A stretch of 25,332 nucleotides of DNA from JBFHRB01 sp041591915 (GTDB lineage Bacteria > Actinomycetota > Nitriliruptoria > Nitriliruptorales > Nitriliruptoraceae), in contig JBFHRB010000013.1 in assembly GCA_041591915.1 (NCBI GenBank), positions 1 to 25,332 on the forward strand, given 5' to 3'. Made by a program: the position numbers and the translations under genes. Shown here one piece after another: positions 14,066 through 20,744 of the stretch (positions are counted from its first letter, which is position 1; each line of letters starts with the position of its first letter). The notes below the pieces were generated by a model. The model was not told the origin of the DNA, searched no databases, and saw only the letters and a program-made list of their open reading frames with translations.

Positions 14066-16866
14066 GCGACAAGATCCGTGTGTACGAGCTGGCCAAGGAA
14101 ACGGGGCTCAGCAACAAGGAGGTGCTCCGGCGCCTCGAGGAGCTGAACGTGCCTGCGAAGAGCCACTCCTCCTCCATCACCCTGGGCGACGCCCAGCGGG
14201 TGAAGGAGGCGCTCGGCAAGACGCAGGCCGAGCGCGCCGAGGAGGAGCGCCTCCGCCGCGAGAAGGAGAAGGCCGAGCTCGAGCGCTTCAAGAACATCGA
14301 GGCCGTCGCCGCTCCCGAGCAGAAGAAGGCGAAGAAGGTCCTCCCGCCCCACCTGCGCAAGGCGCAGGAGGAGAAGGAGAAGGCTGCCGCCGCCGCTGCA
14401 CAGGCCACCGATGCCCCTGCTGCGGCCACCGAGGCGCCGGCCGCCGAGGCCCCTGGATCCCCGGATGCCCCGCCGGCCGACGAGGCGCCGGTGGCGCCCG
14501 CCGCCGACGACGGCAGTGCCGCGCCCGCCGCACCGCGGATGCCCGGCGCACCGCCCAAGCCGGTCGAGGACGGCGAGATGCCGAAGCGCCCCGCGGCGCG
14601 CATGCCTGGCGCCCCGCCGCCTCCCGGTGTCACGGGCGCTGGCCCGACGCCGCGTCGCAAGGTCGAGCCCAAGCTCCCGATGGAGGGTTCGGGCCGTCGT
14701 TCCATCCCGCCGCCGCTGAAGAAGGCCCCGGCCCGCCCGCAGGGCCAGCCGGGTGGCGCCCCGGGTCGCCCCGGTGGTGCGCCCGGACGTGGCGCGCCAG
14801 GTCGTCCCGGAGGGGCGCCTGGCCGCGGCGGCCCCGGTGGCGGAGGTGCCCCCGGTTCGCCGTACCGCCAGCCCGTCGGGCGTGGTGGTCCCGGTGGTCC
14901 CGGTGGCCCGGGTGGTGCGCCCGGTCGTGGTGGGCCCGGTGGCCCTCCCGCCGGCCGCGGTGGTCCCGGCGGGCCTGGTGGTCCCGGTGGTCTCGGCGGT
15001 CCCGGCCGTGGTCCGGGTGGTCCCGGTGGCCGGCGCAAGAAGAAGCGCAAGGACCGGTCGACGCCCGAGGAGCAGGCGTTCGACATGCGTCGCCGCCAGC
15101 AGGCGCTCGAGCCCAGCGTCGACCAGGTCGACGTCCTGAGTGGCATCACCGTCGGCGAGCTCGCCGACAAGATGGGCGTCTCCGGCGCCGCGCTGGTCAA
15201 GAAGCTCTTCGAGATGGGTGAGATGGCGACGGTCCAGCAGTCACTGCCGGACGACACCGTCGAGATCATCTGCACCGAGCTCGGCGTCGAGGTCCGCTTC
15301 GTCACCGTGGAGGAGGTCGAGTTCGGCGTCGAGGAGGAGGACGCGCCGGAGGACCTCCGCCCACGCCCGCCGGTGATCACCGTCATGGGCCACGTCGACC
15401 ACGGCAAGACCCTGCTGCTCGACGCCCTCCGCAACACGGACGTCGTCTCCGGCGAGGCCGGCGGCATCACGCAGCACATCGGTGCGTACCAGGTCCGCAA
15501 GGAAGGGCGCCTGATCACGTTCATCGACACCCCGGGTCACGAGGCCTTCACGGCCATGCGTGCCCGCGGTGCCCAGGTGACCGACATCGCCGTGCTGGTC
15601 GTGGCGGCCAACGACGGCGTCATGCCGCAGACGGTCGAGGCGATCAACCACGCCAAGGCCGCCGAGGTGCCGATCGTCGTGGCCATCAACAAGATGGACC
15701 TCGACAGCGCACAGCCCGACCGGGTCAAGGGCCAGCTCACCGAGCACGAACTCGTCGCCGAGGACTTCGGTGGCGACGTGCCGATGGTCCCGGTGTCGGC
15801 GAAGTCCGGGCAGGGCCTCGACGACCTGCTCGAGATCCTGCTGCTGCAGGCCGACCTGCTCGAGCTCCAGGCCAACCCCGACAAGGACGCCCGCGGCCGC
15901 GTGGTCGAGGCACACCTCGACCGGGGGCGCGGTGCCGTCGCCACGGTGCTCGTGCAGAACGGGACCCTCAACAAGGGCGACATCCTGGTTGCGGGTCAGG
16001 CCGACGGCAAGGTCCGCGCGATGTTCGACGAGCGGGGCAACGACCTCGCGTCCGCGCCGCCGGGCACGCCCGTCCAGATCCTGGGCATGAACGAGGTCCC
16101 CGAGGCCGGTGACGAGTTCCGCGTCGTGGACGCCGAGCGTTTCGCCCGCGACGTGGCCGAGCGCCGTGCCGAGCGAGCGCGGCGGGCCGAGCTCGCCGAG
16201 CAGTCGCGTCCGAAGACGCTGGAGGACCTGGCGGCCGAGGTGGAGCGTGGCGACGTCGCCACCCTCAACCTCATCATCAAGGCCGACGTGTCCGGCTCCG
16301 CCGAGGCGCTCGAGGACTCGCTCAGCAAGCTGGAGCTCGAGAAGGTCGCGGTCAAGGTCGTCATGAAGGGCGTCGGTGGGATCACCGAGTCCGACGTCCG
16401 GCTCGCCGAGGCGTCCGACGCGATCATCGTGGGCTTCAACGTTCGCCCGGGCGCCAACGCCCGCCAGGCGATCGACGAGTCCGGCGTCGACGTGCGGCTC
16501 TACTCGATCATCTACGAGGCGATCGAGGACATCGAGCGTGCCGTCAAGGGCCTGCTCGCGCCGGAGTTCGAGGAGATCGTCGTCGGTGAGGCCGAGGTTC
16601 GCGAGGTCTTCAAGGTCCCGAAGATCGGCTTCGTGTTCGGCTGCTTCGTCACCGAGGGCGACATCAAGCGCAACGCCCAGGTCAGGGTCATCCGCGACGG
16701 CGTCGTGGTGGCCACGGACAAGATCGACTCGCTGCGACGGTTCAAGGACGACGTCACCGAGGTGACCAAGGGCTTCGAGTGCGGTATCGGCCTCGACAAG
16801 TTCCAGGACATCAAGGCGGGCGACGTCTTCGAGGTGTTCGAGAAGCGCGAGATCGAGCGCGTCTGA
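14062..16866 (+). CDS. infB: Translation initiation factor IF-2
   Basis: IF-2 is the GTPase that places initiator fMet-tRNA on the 30S subunit and promotes subunit joining. The 934-residue protein starts with an IF2_N domain (1-55, IRVYELAKETGLSNKEVLRRL) and a charged, then Ala/Pro-rich linker. An extreme Gly/Pro/Arg segment covers residues 226-325, followed by KKKRK. A second IF2_N-like domain is at about 356-412. The G domain has GHVDHGKT (443-450), DTPGH (489-493), NKMD (543-546) and SAKSG, and domains II-IV end KREIERV. The length is usual for actinobacteria with a long linker. Start GTG-14062 has AAGGAG 8 bases upstream and overlaps the ylxR stop. The next gene begins two bases after its stop. 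Confidence 0.98.
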   Translation: MSDKIRVYELAKETGLSNKEVLRRLEELNVPAKSHSSSITLGDAQRVKEALGKTQAERAEEERLRREKEKAELERFKNIEAVAAPEQKKAKKVLPPHLRKAQEEKEKAAAAAAQATDAPAAATEAPAAEAPGSPDAPPADEAPVAPAADDGSAAPAAPRMPGAPPKPVEDGEMPKRPAARMPGAPPPPGVTGAGPTPRRKVEPKLPMEGSGRRSIPPPLKKAPARPQGQPGGAPGRPGGAPGRGAPGRPGGAPGRGGPGGGGAPGSPYRQPVGRGGPGGPGGPGGAPGRGGPGGPPAGRGGPGGPGGPGGLGGPGRGPGGPGGRRKKKRKDRSTPEEQAFDMRRRQQALEPSVDQVDVLSGITVGELADKMGVSGAALVKKLFEMGEMATVQQSLPDDTVEIICTELGVEVRFVTVEEVEFGVEEEDAPEDLRPRPPVITVMGHVDHGKTLLLDALRNTDVVSGEAGGITQHIGAYQVRKEGRLITFIDTPGHEAFTAMRARGAQVTDIAVLVVAANDGVMPQTVEAINHAKAAEVPIVVAINKMDLDSAQPDRVKGQLTEHELVAEDFGGDVPMVPVSAKSGQGLDDLLEILLLQADLLELQANPDKDARGRVVEAHLDRGRGAVATVLVQNGTLNKGDILVAGQADGKVRAMFDERGNDLASAPPGTPVQILGMNEVPEAGDEFRVVDAERFARDVAERRAERARRAELAEQSRPKTLEDLAAEVERGDVATLNLIIKADVSGSAEALEDSLSKLELEKVAVKVVMKGVGGITESDVRLAEASDAIIVGFNVRPGANARQAIDESGVDVRLYSIIYEAIEDIERAVKGLLAPEFEEIVVGEAEVREVFKVPKIGFVFGCFVTEGDIKRNAQVRVIRDGVVVATDKIDSLRRFKDDVTEVTKGFECGIGLDKFQDIKAGDVFEVFEKREIERV
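14737..15036 (+). repeat. Gly/Pro/Arg-rich imperfect repeats inside infB
   Basis: Short units such as GGPGG, GRGG and APGRPGG recur through residues 226-325 of IF-2 without a fixed period. The DNA is correspondingly repetitive in GGT, CCC and GGC codons. The segment is probably disordered and basic. Such repeats are prone to length change by slippage and can be misassembled. Confidence 0.85.
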
Positions 16867-16868
16867 CG

Positions 16869-17168
16869 ATGTCGAGGACGTTCTTCGGGGCGGGCGAGTA
16901 CACGCTCGCCCTCCCCGAGGCCGACTCGCTGAAGGCCAAGCGGGCCCTGCTCAACCGGGCGAAGGCCCGGTTGCAGAAGGACCTCGGGGTCTCGGTCGCC
17001 GAGGTCGACGAGCAGGACACGTGGCAGCGTGCCGTCCTCGGCGTTGCCGTCGTCGCCTCGACCGAGTCGGGCGTCGACCGGGTGCTGGACCGGGTGGTCG
17101 CGGTCATCGAACGTGACCCTCGGGTCGAGGTGCTGTCGTCCGAGGCCATCGTGGATGTGCTGGACTGA
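16869..17168 (+). CDS. ylxP: DUF503/YlxP family protein
   Basis: The 99-residue product matches the DUF503 (YlxP) family, small proteins encoded between infB and rbfA in many Gram-positive bacteria. Diagnostic segments are ALPEADSLKAKRALLNR, VSVAEVDEQDTWQRAVLGVAVVA and a closing VEVLSS. The biochemical role is not firmly established; the conserved position suggests a link to translation initiation or ribosome assembly. ATG-16869 lies two bases after the infB stop and probably relies on coupling, as no strong separate ribosome-binding site is seen. Confidence 0.88.
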   Translation: MSRTFFGAGEYTLALPEADSLKAKRALLNRAKARLQKDLGVSVAEVDEQDTWQRAVLGVAVVASTESGVDRVLDRVVAVIERDPRVEVLSSEAIVDVLD

Positions 17169-17185
17169 GTCCAGGAGGTAGAGCA

Positions 17186-17569
17186 ATGGCCAAGTCGAAT
17201 CCCCGCCTCGACGGCGTCGTGCGCGACGCGATCGCGCGCGTGATCGACGAGGACATCGCGGACCCGCGCGTGAACCTCGTGACCATCACCGACGTCAAGG
17301 TCACGCCGGACCGCAAGTACGCCACCGTCTACTACACGATCATCGACCCGTCGCTCGTCGCCGGTGACCGTGGCGGGCGTGGTGACCGGCTGCCGACGGC
17401 CGAGGAGGTCGCCGACGGCCTCGCTGCGGCGCGCCCGCGCATCCAGGCGCTGGTCGGCCAGCGGACCCGGATCCGCAACACCCCCGAGCTGCGGTTCGAG
17501 CCGGATCCGGTCGCCGAACAGGCAGGCAGGATCGAGAGCCTCCTCCGCAACCTGCGCCAGGACGGCTAG
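17186..17569 (+). CDS. rbfA: 30S ribosome-binding factor RbfA
   Basis: RbfA is a small KH-type factor that binds immature 30S subunits and supports 16S rRNA 5'-end processing and cold adaptation. The 127-residue protein shows the family pattern: basal helix RLDGVVRDAIARVI, DPRVNLVTITDVKVTPDRKYATVYY, then RIRNTPELRFEPDP before a short C-terminal helix. Start ATG-17186 has a strong AGGAGGT site 7 bases upstream. Its TAG is followed directly by the truB GTG with no spacer. Confidence 0.95.
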   Translation: MAKSNPRLDGVVRDAIARVIDEDIADPRVNLVTITDVKVTPDRKYATVYYTIIDPSLVAGDRGGRGDRLPTAEEVADGLAAARPRIQALVGQRTRIRNTPELRFEPDPVAEQAGRIESLLRNLRQDG

Positions 17570-18535
17570 GTGGCGCGACGCCGCCGCAGCCGCGGACCCC
17601 AGTTCGACGGCGTCCTCGTCGTCGACAAGCCAGCGGGGATGACGTCGCACGATGTCGTCGCCGCGGTCCGCAAGGCCGCCGGGATGTCACGCGTGGGCCA
17701 CACCGGCACGCTCGATCCCGACGCGACCGGGGTCCTCGTGGTGTGCCTCGGCAAGGCAACGCGGCTCGTCACGCTCCTGCAGGCCGGACAGAAGACGTAC
17801 ACGGCGACCGTCCGGTTCGGCGTCGAGACGTCGACGCAGGACGCGAGCGGTGAGCCCGTCGCCACGGCGGACCCGAGCCTGCTGACGGACGCCGACCTGC
17901 GTGCGGCGTTCGACCAGCTGCGCGGCGAGATCGACCAGGTCCCGCCCATGGTCTCGGCGGTGAAGGTCGACGGCGAGCGGCTCCACGAGAAGGCGCGCCG
18001 GGGCGAGGTGGTCGAGCGCGAGCCGCGACGCGTCACGATCCACGAGCTCCGCATCGACGGCGTGCGGCCGGGTCCCGAGGCCGAGGTCGACATCTCGGTC
18101 ACCTGCTCGGCCGGCACCTACGTCCGTACGCTCGGCCACGATGCGGGACAGGCGGCCGGTGTCGGCGCGCACCTCACGCGGCTCCGGCGCACGCGCAACG
18201 GCCGGTTCTCGGAGGCGGACGCGATCCCGCTCGACGAGGTCCGGGCCGCGGGGGAGGAGCGGCGCATCCGCGACCTGCTGCTCGACATGCGCGAGGCCCT
18301 CACCCACCTCCCGTCCGTCGAGGTCGACGCCGAGACGGCGGTCCGGATCGCCAACGGGGCGCTGCTGCCGCCGCAGGGCTTCGCGGGTCCGTACCGGGTC
18401 GAGTGGGATGGCAGACTCCTCGCCGTGTACGCCGACGACGCGACCCGAGCCAAGGCGACGGTCGTGCTCGTCCAACCGGGGGATCTCGCGACGCCCGGCG
18501 CTGGGGACCGACCGACCGAGACGGAGCACGCGTGA
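17570..18535 (+). CDS. truB: tRNA pseudouridine(55) synthase TruB
   Basis: TruB isomerises U55 of tRNA to pseudouridine. The 321-residue protein has the N-terminal motif GVLVVDKPAGMTSHDVV, the catalytic motif GHTGTLDPDATG with D49 as nucleophile, KTYTATVRFG, and CSAGTYVRTLGHD, which holds the conserved Tyr and Arg. A C-terminal PUA-like segment (about 245-300) includes NGALLPPQGF. The start GTG immediately follows the rbfA stop (TAGGTG). The DHH phosphoesterase gene that often sits between rbfA and truB in actinobacteria is missing here. The stop overlaps the ribF start as GTGA. Confidence 0.97.
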   Translation: MARRRRSRGPQFDGVLVVDKPAGMTSHDVVAAVRKAAGMSRVGHTGTLDPDATGVLVVCLGKATRLVTLLQAGQKTYTATVRFGVETSTQDASGEPVATADPSLLTDADLRAAFDQLRGEIDQVPPMVSAVKVDGERLHEKARRGEVVEREPRRVTIHELRIDGVRPGPEAEVDISVTCSAGTYVRTLGHDAGQAAGVGAHLTRLRRTRNGRFSEADAIPLDEVRAAGEERRIRDLLLDMREALTHLPSVEVDAETAVRIANGALLPPQGFAGPYRVEWDGRLLAVYADDATRAKATVVLVQPGDLATPGAGDRPTETEHA

Positions 18536-19461
18536 ACGCCGACGATGTCGTCCGCGATCTCGCGGACGTCCCGCCCCGGCCGTCCGTGGTGACGATCGGG
18601 TTCTTCGACGGCGTCCACCGGGGCCATCAGACGATCATCGGTCGCGCGGTGCGCGAGGCCCGTGACCAGGGGATCCGCTCGGTCGCCGTGACGTTCGATC
18701 GTCACCCCATGGAGGTCCTCGCGCCCGGATCCCAGCCGAAGTACCTCATGCGGCTCGACCGTCGGATCCGAACCCTGGTCGCGCAGGGCCTCGACCTCGT
18801 CGTCGTCCTGCCCTTCACCCTCGAGCTCAGCGAGCGGACCGCCGAGGAGTTCGTCGACCACGTGCTGGTCGAGGCGATCGCCACGCGCAAGGTCGTCGTG
18901 GGGACGAACTTCCGCTTCGGCCACCGGGCGTCCGGCGACGTCGTCACCCTGAACGACCTCGGCGTGATGCGTGGCTTCACGGCCGAAGGCGTCGGGCTCC
19001 TGGCGCTCGACGATCGGGTCGTCAGCTCGACCCAGATCCGCGAGCACCTCGCGACCGGCGACGTCCGGTGGGCCGTCGAGGGCCTCGGGCGGCCGTACTG
19101 GCTCGACGGCGTGGTCGTTCGCGGGGACATGCGCGGGCGCACGATCGGCATCCCGACCGCCAACGTGGCCGTCGAGGACCGGATGCAGATCCCGGCGAAC
19201 GGCGTCTACGCGGCCTACACCGAGGTCGACGGCAAGGAGTACGCGTCGGTGGTCAACATCGGCACCCGCCCGACCTTCGGGGGCGAGCGGGTCACGATCG
19301 AGTCCCACCTGCTGGACGCGCAGCTCGATCTCTACGGTGCGGGCGTGGCCGTCGGGTTCGTCGCTCGACTCCGCGCCGAGCAGCGGTTCTCGGGCCCCGA
19401 CGAGCTCGTGGCCCAGATCAGGCGCGACATCGACGAGGGTCGGCGGGTCCTGTCCGCCTGA
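18532..19461 (+). CDS. ribF: Bifunctional riboflavin kinase / FMN adenylyltransferase RibF
   Basis: RibF phosphorylates riboflavin to FMN and adenylates FMN to FAD. The N-terminal adenylyltransferase domain has TIGFFDGVHRGH (21-32), VTFDRHP, VGTNFRFGH and SSTQIREHL. The C-terminal kinase domain has GRTIGIPTAN, PANGVYA, VNIGTRPTF and IESHLLD, whose Glu is the likely catalytic base. The 309-residue length is normal. Start GTG-18532 overlaps the truB stop as GTGA. As truB and ribF are coupled, no FMN riboswitch precedes it. Its FAD product would serve the flavoproteins of the minus-strand operon in a general sense only. Confidence 0.97.
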   Translation: MNADDVVRDLADVPPRPSVVTIGFFDGVHRGHQTIIGRAVREARDQGIRSVAVTFDRHPMEVLAPGSQPKYLMRLDRRIRTLVAQGLDLVVVLPFTLELSERTAEEFVDHVLVEAIATRKVVVGTNFRFGHRASGDVVTLNDLGVMRGFTAEGVGLLALDDRVVSSTQIREHLATGDVRWAVEGLGRPYWLDGVVVRGDMRGRTIGIPTANVAVEDRMQIPANGVYAAYTEVDGKEYASVVNIGTRPTFGGERVTIESHLLDAQLDLYGAGVAVGFVARLRAEQRFSGPDELVAQIRRDIDEGRRVLSA

Positions 19462-19470
19462 CGTGGCGCC

Positions 19471-19506
19471 GTCGGCGGGCCTTCGACCGGTCCCGTGCCC
19501 GCCGAC
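19471..19506 (+). terminator. 10-base-pair inverted repeat after ribF
   Basis: GTCGGCGGGC (19471-19480) and GCCCGCCGAC (19497-19506) form a perfect stem with a 16-base loop containing the small palindrome GACCGGTC. It begins 10 bases after the ribF stop. No T-run follows, so it is a weak intrinsic terminator at best. A -10-like TACCTT at 19510-19515 lies directly behind it, so it could instead be an operator for the response regulator gene. Confidence 0.4.
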
Positions 19507-19545
19507 GACTACCTTGTCGACCAGCAGCCACAGGAGAGCACAGCC

Positions 19546-19926
19546 GTGTCACAGCGGATCCTCGTCGCAGAGGATGATCCCGCCGTGGCCGGCATGCTCG
19601 AGATGACCCTGACGGTCGAGGGCTACGCCTGCGAGATGCTCAGTGACGGGCAGTCGGCCATGGCCCGGCTGTCGGGTGCGGTGCCGGACCTCGTGATCCT
19701 CGACGTGATGATGCCAGGCTCCGACGGCTTCTCGATCCTGAAGGAACTGCGGACGCGCGACGGTTGGTCGAGCATCCCGGTGATCGTCTGCACGGCGCTG
19801 AAGGGCGACGAGGACGTCTGGAAGGGGTGGAGCTCCGGCGCGGACTACTACCTCGTCAAGCCCTTCGACCTCGACCAGCTGCGCAGCGTCGTCGCGCGCC
19901 TGCTGGCGGGGCTCGCGCCGGAGTAG
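19546..19926 (+). CDS. Single-domain response regulator (REC only)
   Basis: The 126-residue protein is a complete receiver domain without an output domain. The acidic pocket is D10-D11, the phospho-acceptor D53 lies in LVILDVMMPGSDG, the switch residue T83 in VIVCTALK and the conserved K105 in LVKPF. It would be phosphorylated by a histidine kinase and act through protein contact, like CheY or Spo0F types. No kinase gene is in the window. I chose GTG-19546 with AGGAG 9 bases upstream; an in-frame GTG at 19495 would add 17 residues without a good site. It is flanked by an inverted repeat upstream and the rpsO leader downstream, suggesting its own transcription unit. Its partner and target cannot be deduced. 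Confidence 0.9.
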   Translation: MSQRILVAEDDPAVAGMLEMTLTVEGYACEMLSDGQSAMARLSGAVPDLVILDVMMPGSDGFSILKELRTRDGWSSIPVIVCTALKGDEDVWKGWSSGADYYLVKPFDLDQLRSVVARLLAGLAPE

Positions 19927-19973
19927 GGCCTGCCGGGGCGCGCCGTGCGCGCTCGGTGGCCGCACGTGCCCGG

Positions 19974-20002
19974 TTGCCGCACGCTCGGGCGTGTGACAGA
20001 CT
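19974..20002 (+). promoter_or_regulatory. Possible rpsO promoter
   Basis: TTGCCG (19974-19979) and CAGACT (19997-20002) are 17 bases apart and resemble -35 and -10 boxes with mismatches. A start near 20009 would place the strong hairpin at the very 5' end of the rpsO mRNA. The match is weak in such GC-rich DNA. Confidence 0.2.
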
Positions 20003-20034
20003 CTGCGAGTGGCCCGTCACGGGCCACGTCACAC
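19991..20034 (+). other. Nested inverted repeat upstream of rpsO
   Basis: GTGGCCCG (20009-20016) pairs with CGGGCCAC (20020-20027) over a TCA loop. The next seven bases GTCACAC (20028-20034) pair with GTGTGAC (19991-19997), leaving an 11-base one-sided bulge. The combined 15 pairs make a strong structure about 170 bases before rpsO. It could be the terminator of the response regulator gene, a control element of the rpsO leader, or a DNA operator. Confidence 0.5.
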
Positions 20035-20204
20035 ATCCTCGCCCGTTCGGGCGTCGGGGTCGGCAGGGATCGCCGAGCGCGAACCCTGGGCCACGCACCT
20101 ACCGCGAGCACGCTGCCGTCAGCTGCCTGCGCGCGTGGCACCGAACCCCCGCGGCGACGCATGCCGCCCGGCGCGGTCGGGGACAGACGGCACAGGAGAA
20201 CCAC

Positions 20205-20477
20205 GTGGCTGTAGAGCTGCCTGACAGCAAGCAAGAGATCATCGCGAAGTTCGCCCAGAACGACGGCGACACCGGGTCCCCCGAGGTCCAGGTCGCGCTC
20301 CTCACGAAGCGCATCGACCACCTCACCGGGCACCTGAAGGAGCACAAGCACGACCACCACTCGCGTCGTGGCCTGCTCCAGATGGTCGGTCAGCGACGCC
20401 GACTGCTGGCGTACCTGAAGAAGAAGGACATCGAGCGGTACCGCACCCTCATCGGGGAGCTTGGACTGCGTCGGTGA
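20205..20477 (+). CDS. rpsO: 30S ribosomal protein S15
   Basis: S15 binds the central domain of 16S rRNA early in 30S assembly. The 90-residue protein is recognised by EIIAKFAQNDGDTGSPEVQ, the helix LTKRIDHLTGHLKEHKHDHH, SRRGLLQMVGQRRRLLAYL and the ending LGLRR, with no gaps against the family. Start GTG-20205 has AGGAGA upstream. rpsO-pnp is a conserved pair. In several bacteria S15 represses its own mRNA; the 278-base gap upstream contains structured elements that could serve this purpose, which is inference. Confidence 0.97.
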   Translation: MAVELPDSKQEIIAKFAQNDGDTGSPEVQVALLTKRIDHLTGHLKEHKHDHHSRRGLLQMVGQRRRLLAYLKKKDIERYRTLIGELGLRR

Positions 20478-20486
20478 CAACCGTGC

Positions 20487-20516
20487 AGAGGCCGGGGCCT
20501 GGTGGTCCCGGCCTCT
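20487..20516 (+). terminator. Hairpin directly after rpsO
   Basis: AGAGGCCGGG (20487-20496) and CCCGGCCTCT (20507-20516) form a perfect 10-base-pair stem starting 10 bases after the rpsO stop. No T-tract follows. Position and shape fit a partial terminator or RNA-processing hairpin between rpsO and pnp. Confidence 0.5.
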
Positions 20517-20527
20517 CGTGCATCAAC

Positions 20528-20549
20528 CGCCCCTGCACGTGCCGGGGCG
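20528..20549 (+). other. Second hairpin in the rpsO-pnp gap
   Basis: CGCCCC (20528-20533) pairs with GGGGCG (20544-20549), and the loop contains the palindrome GCACGTGC. It stands 11 bases behind the rpsO hairpin and about 195 bases before pnp. It may take part in control of pnp, which is autoregulated through leader hairpins in other bacteria. The rest of the gap up to 20744 shows no clear promoter or gene. Confidence 0.35.
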
Positions 20550-20744
20550 AGGAGAACCGCTAGAACCACCCCTGTCGACGCGGACCGGCCCATCGCGGTG
20601 GTCAGTGGAGACGCCTCGAGGACGTAGCCGGCGTGCTGCACCGAACCCTCGAGCCGCCCTCACTGATACACCGAGACGGACCGGGCGCGTGACGACCGCC
20701 ACCCGAGAACGGGTGTGCGCTGACGTACGCAAGGAGGCCCATCC

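Noticed and set aside
12498..15530. Minus-strand open frames opposite nusA and infB (12498-13961 and 14055-15530)
   Set aside because: They are antisense to nusA and infB. The Pro/Gly-rich stretch is the complement of the IF-2 linker.
19927..20204. tRNA or other stable RNA gene in the gap before rpsO
   Set aside because: No cloverleaf, T-loop or A-box/B-box-like sequence was found; only hairpins are visible.
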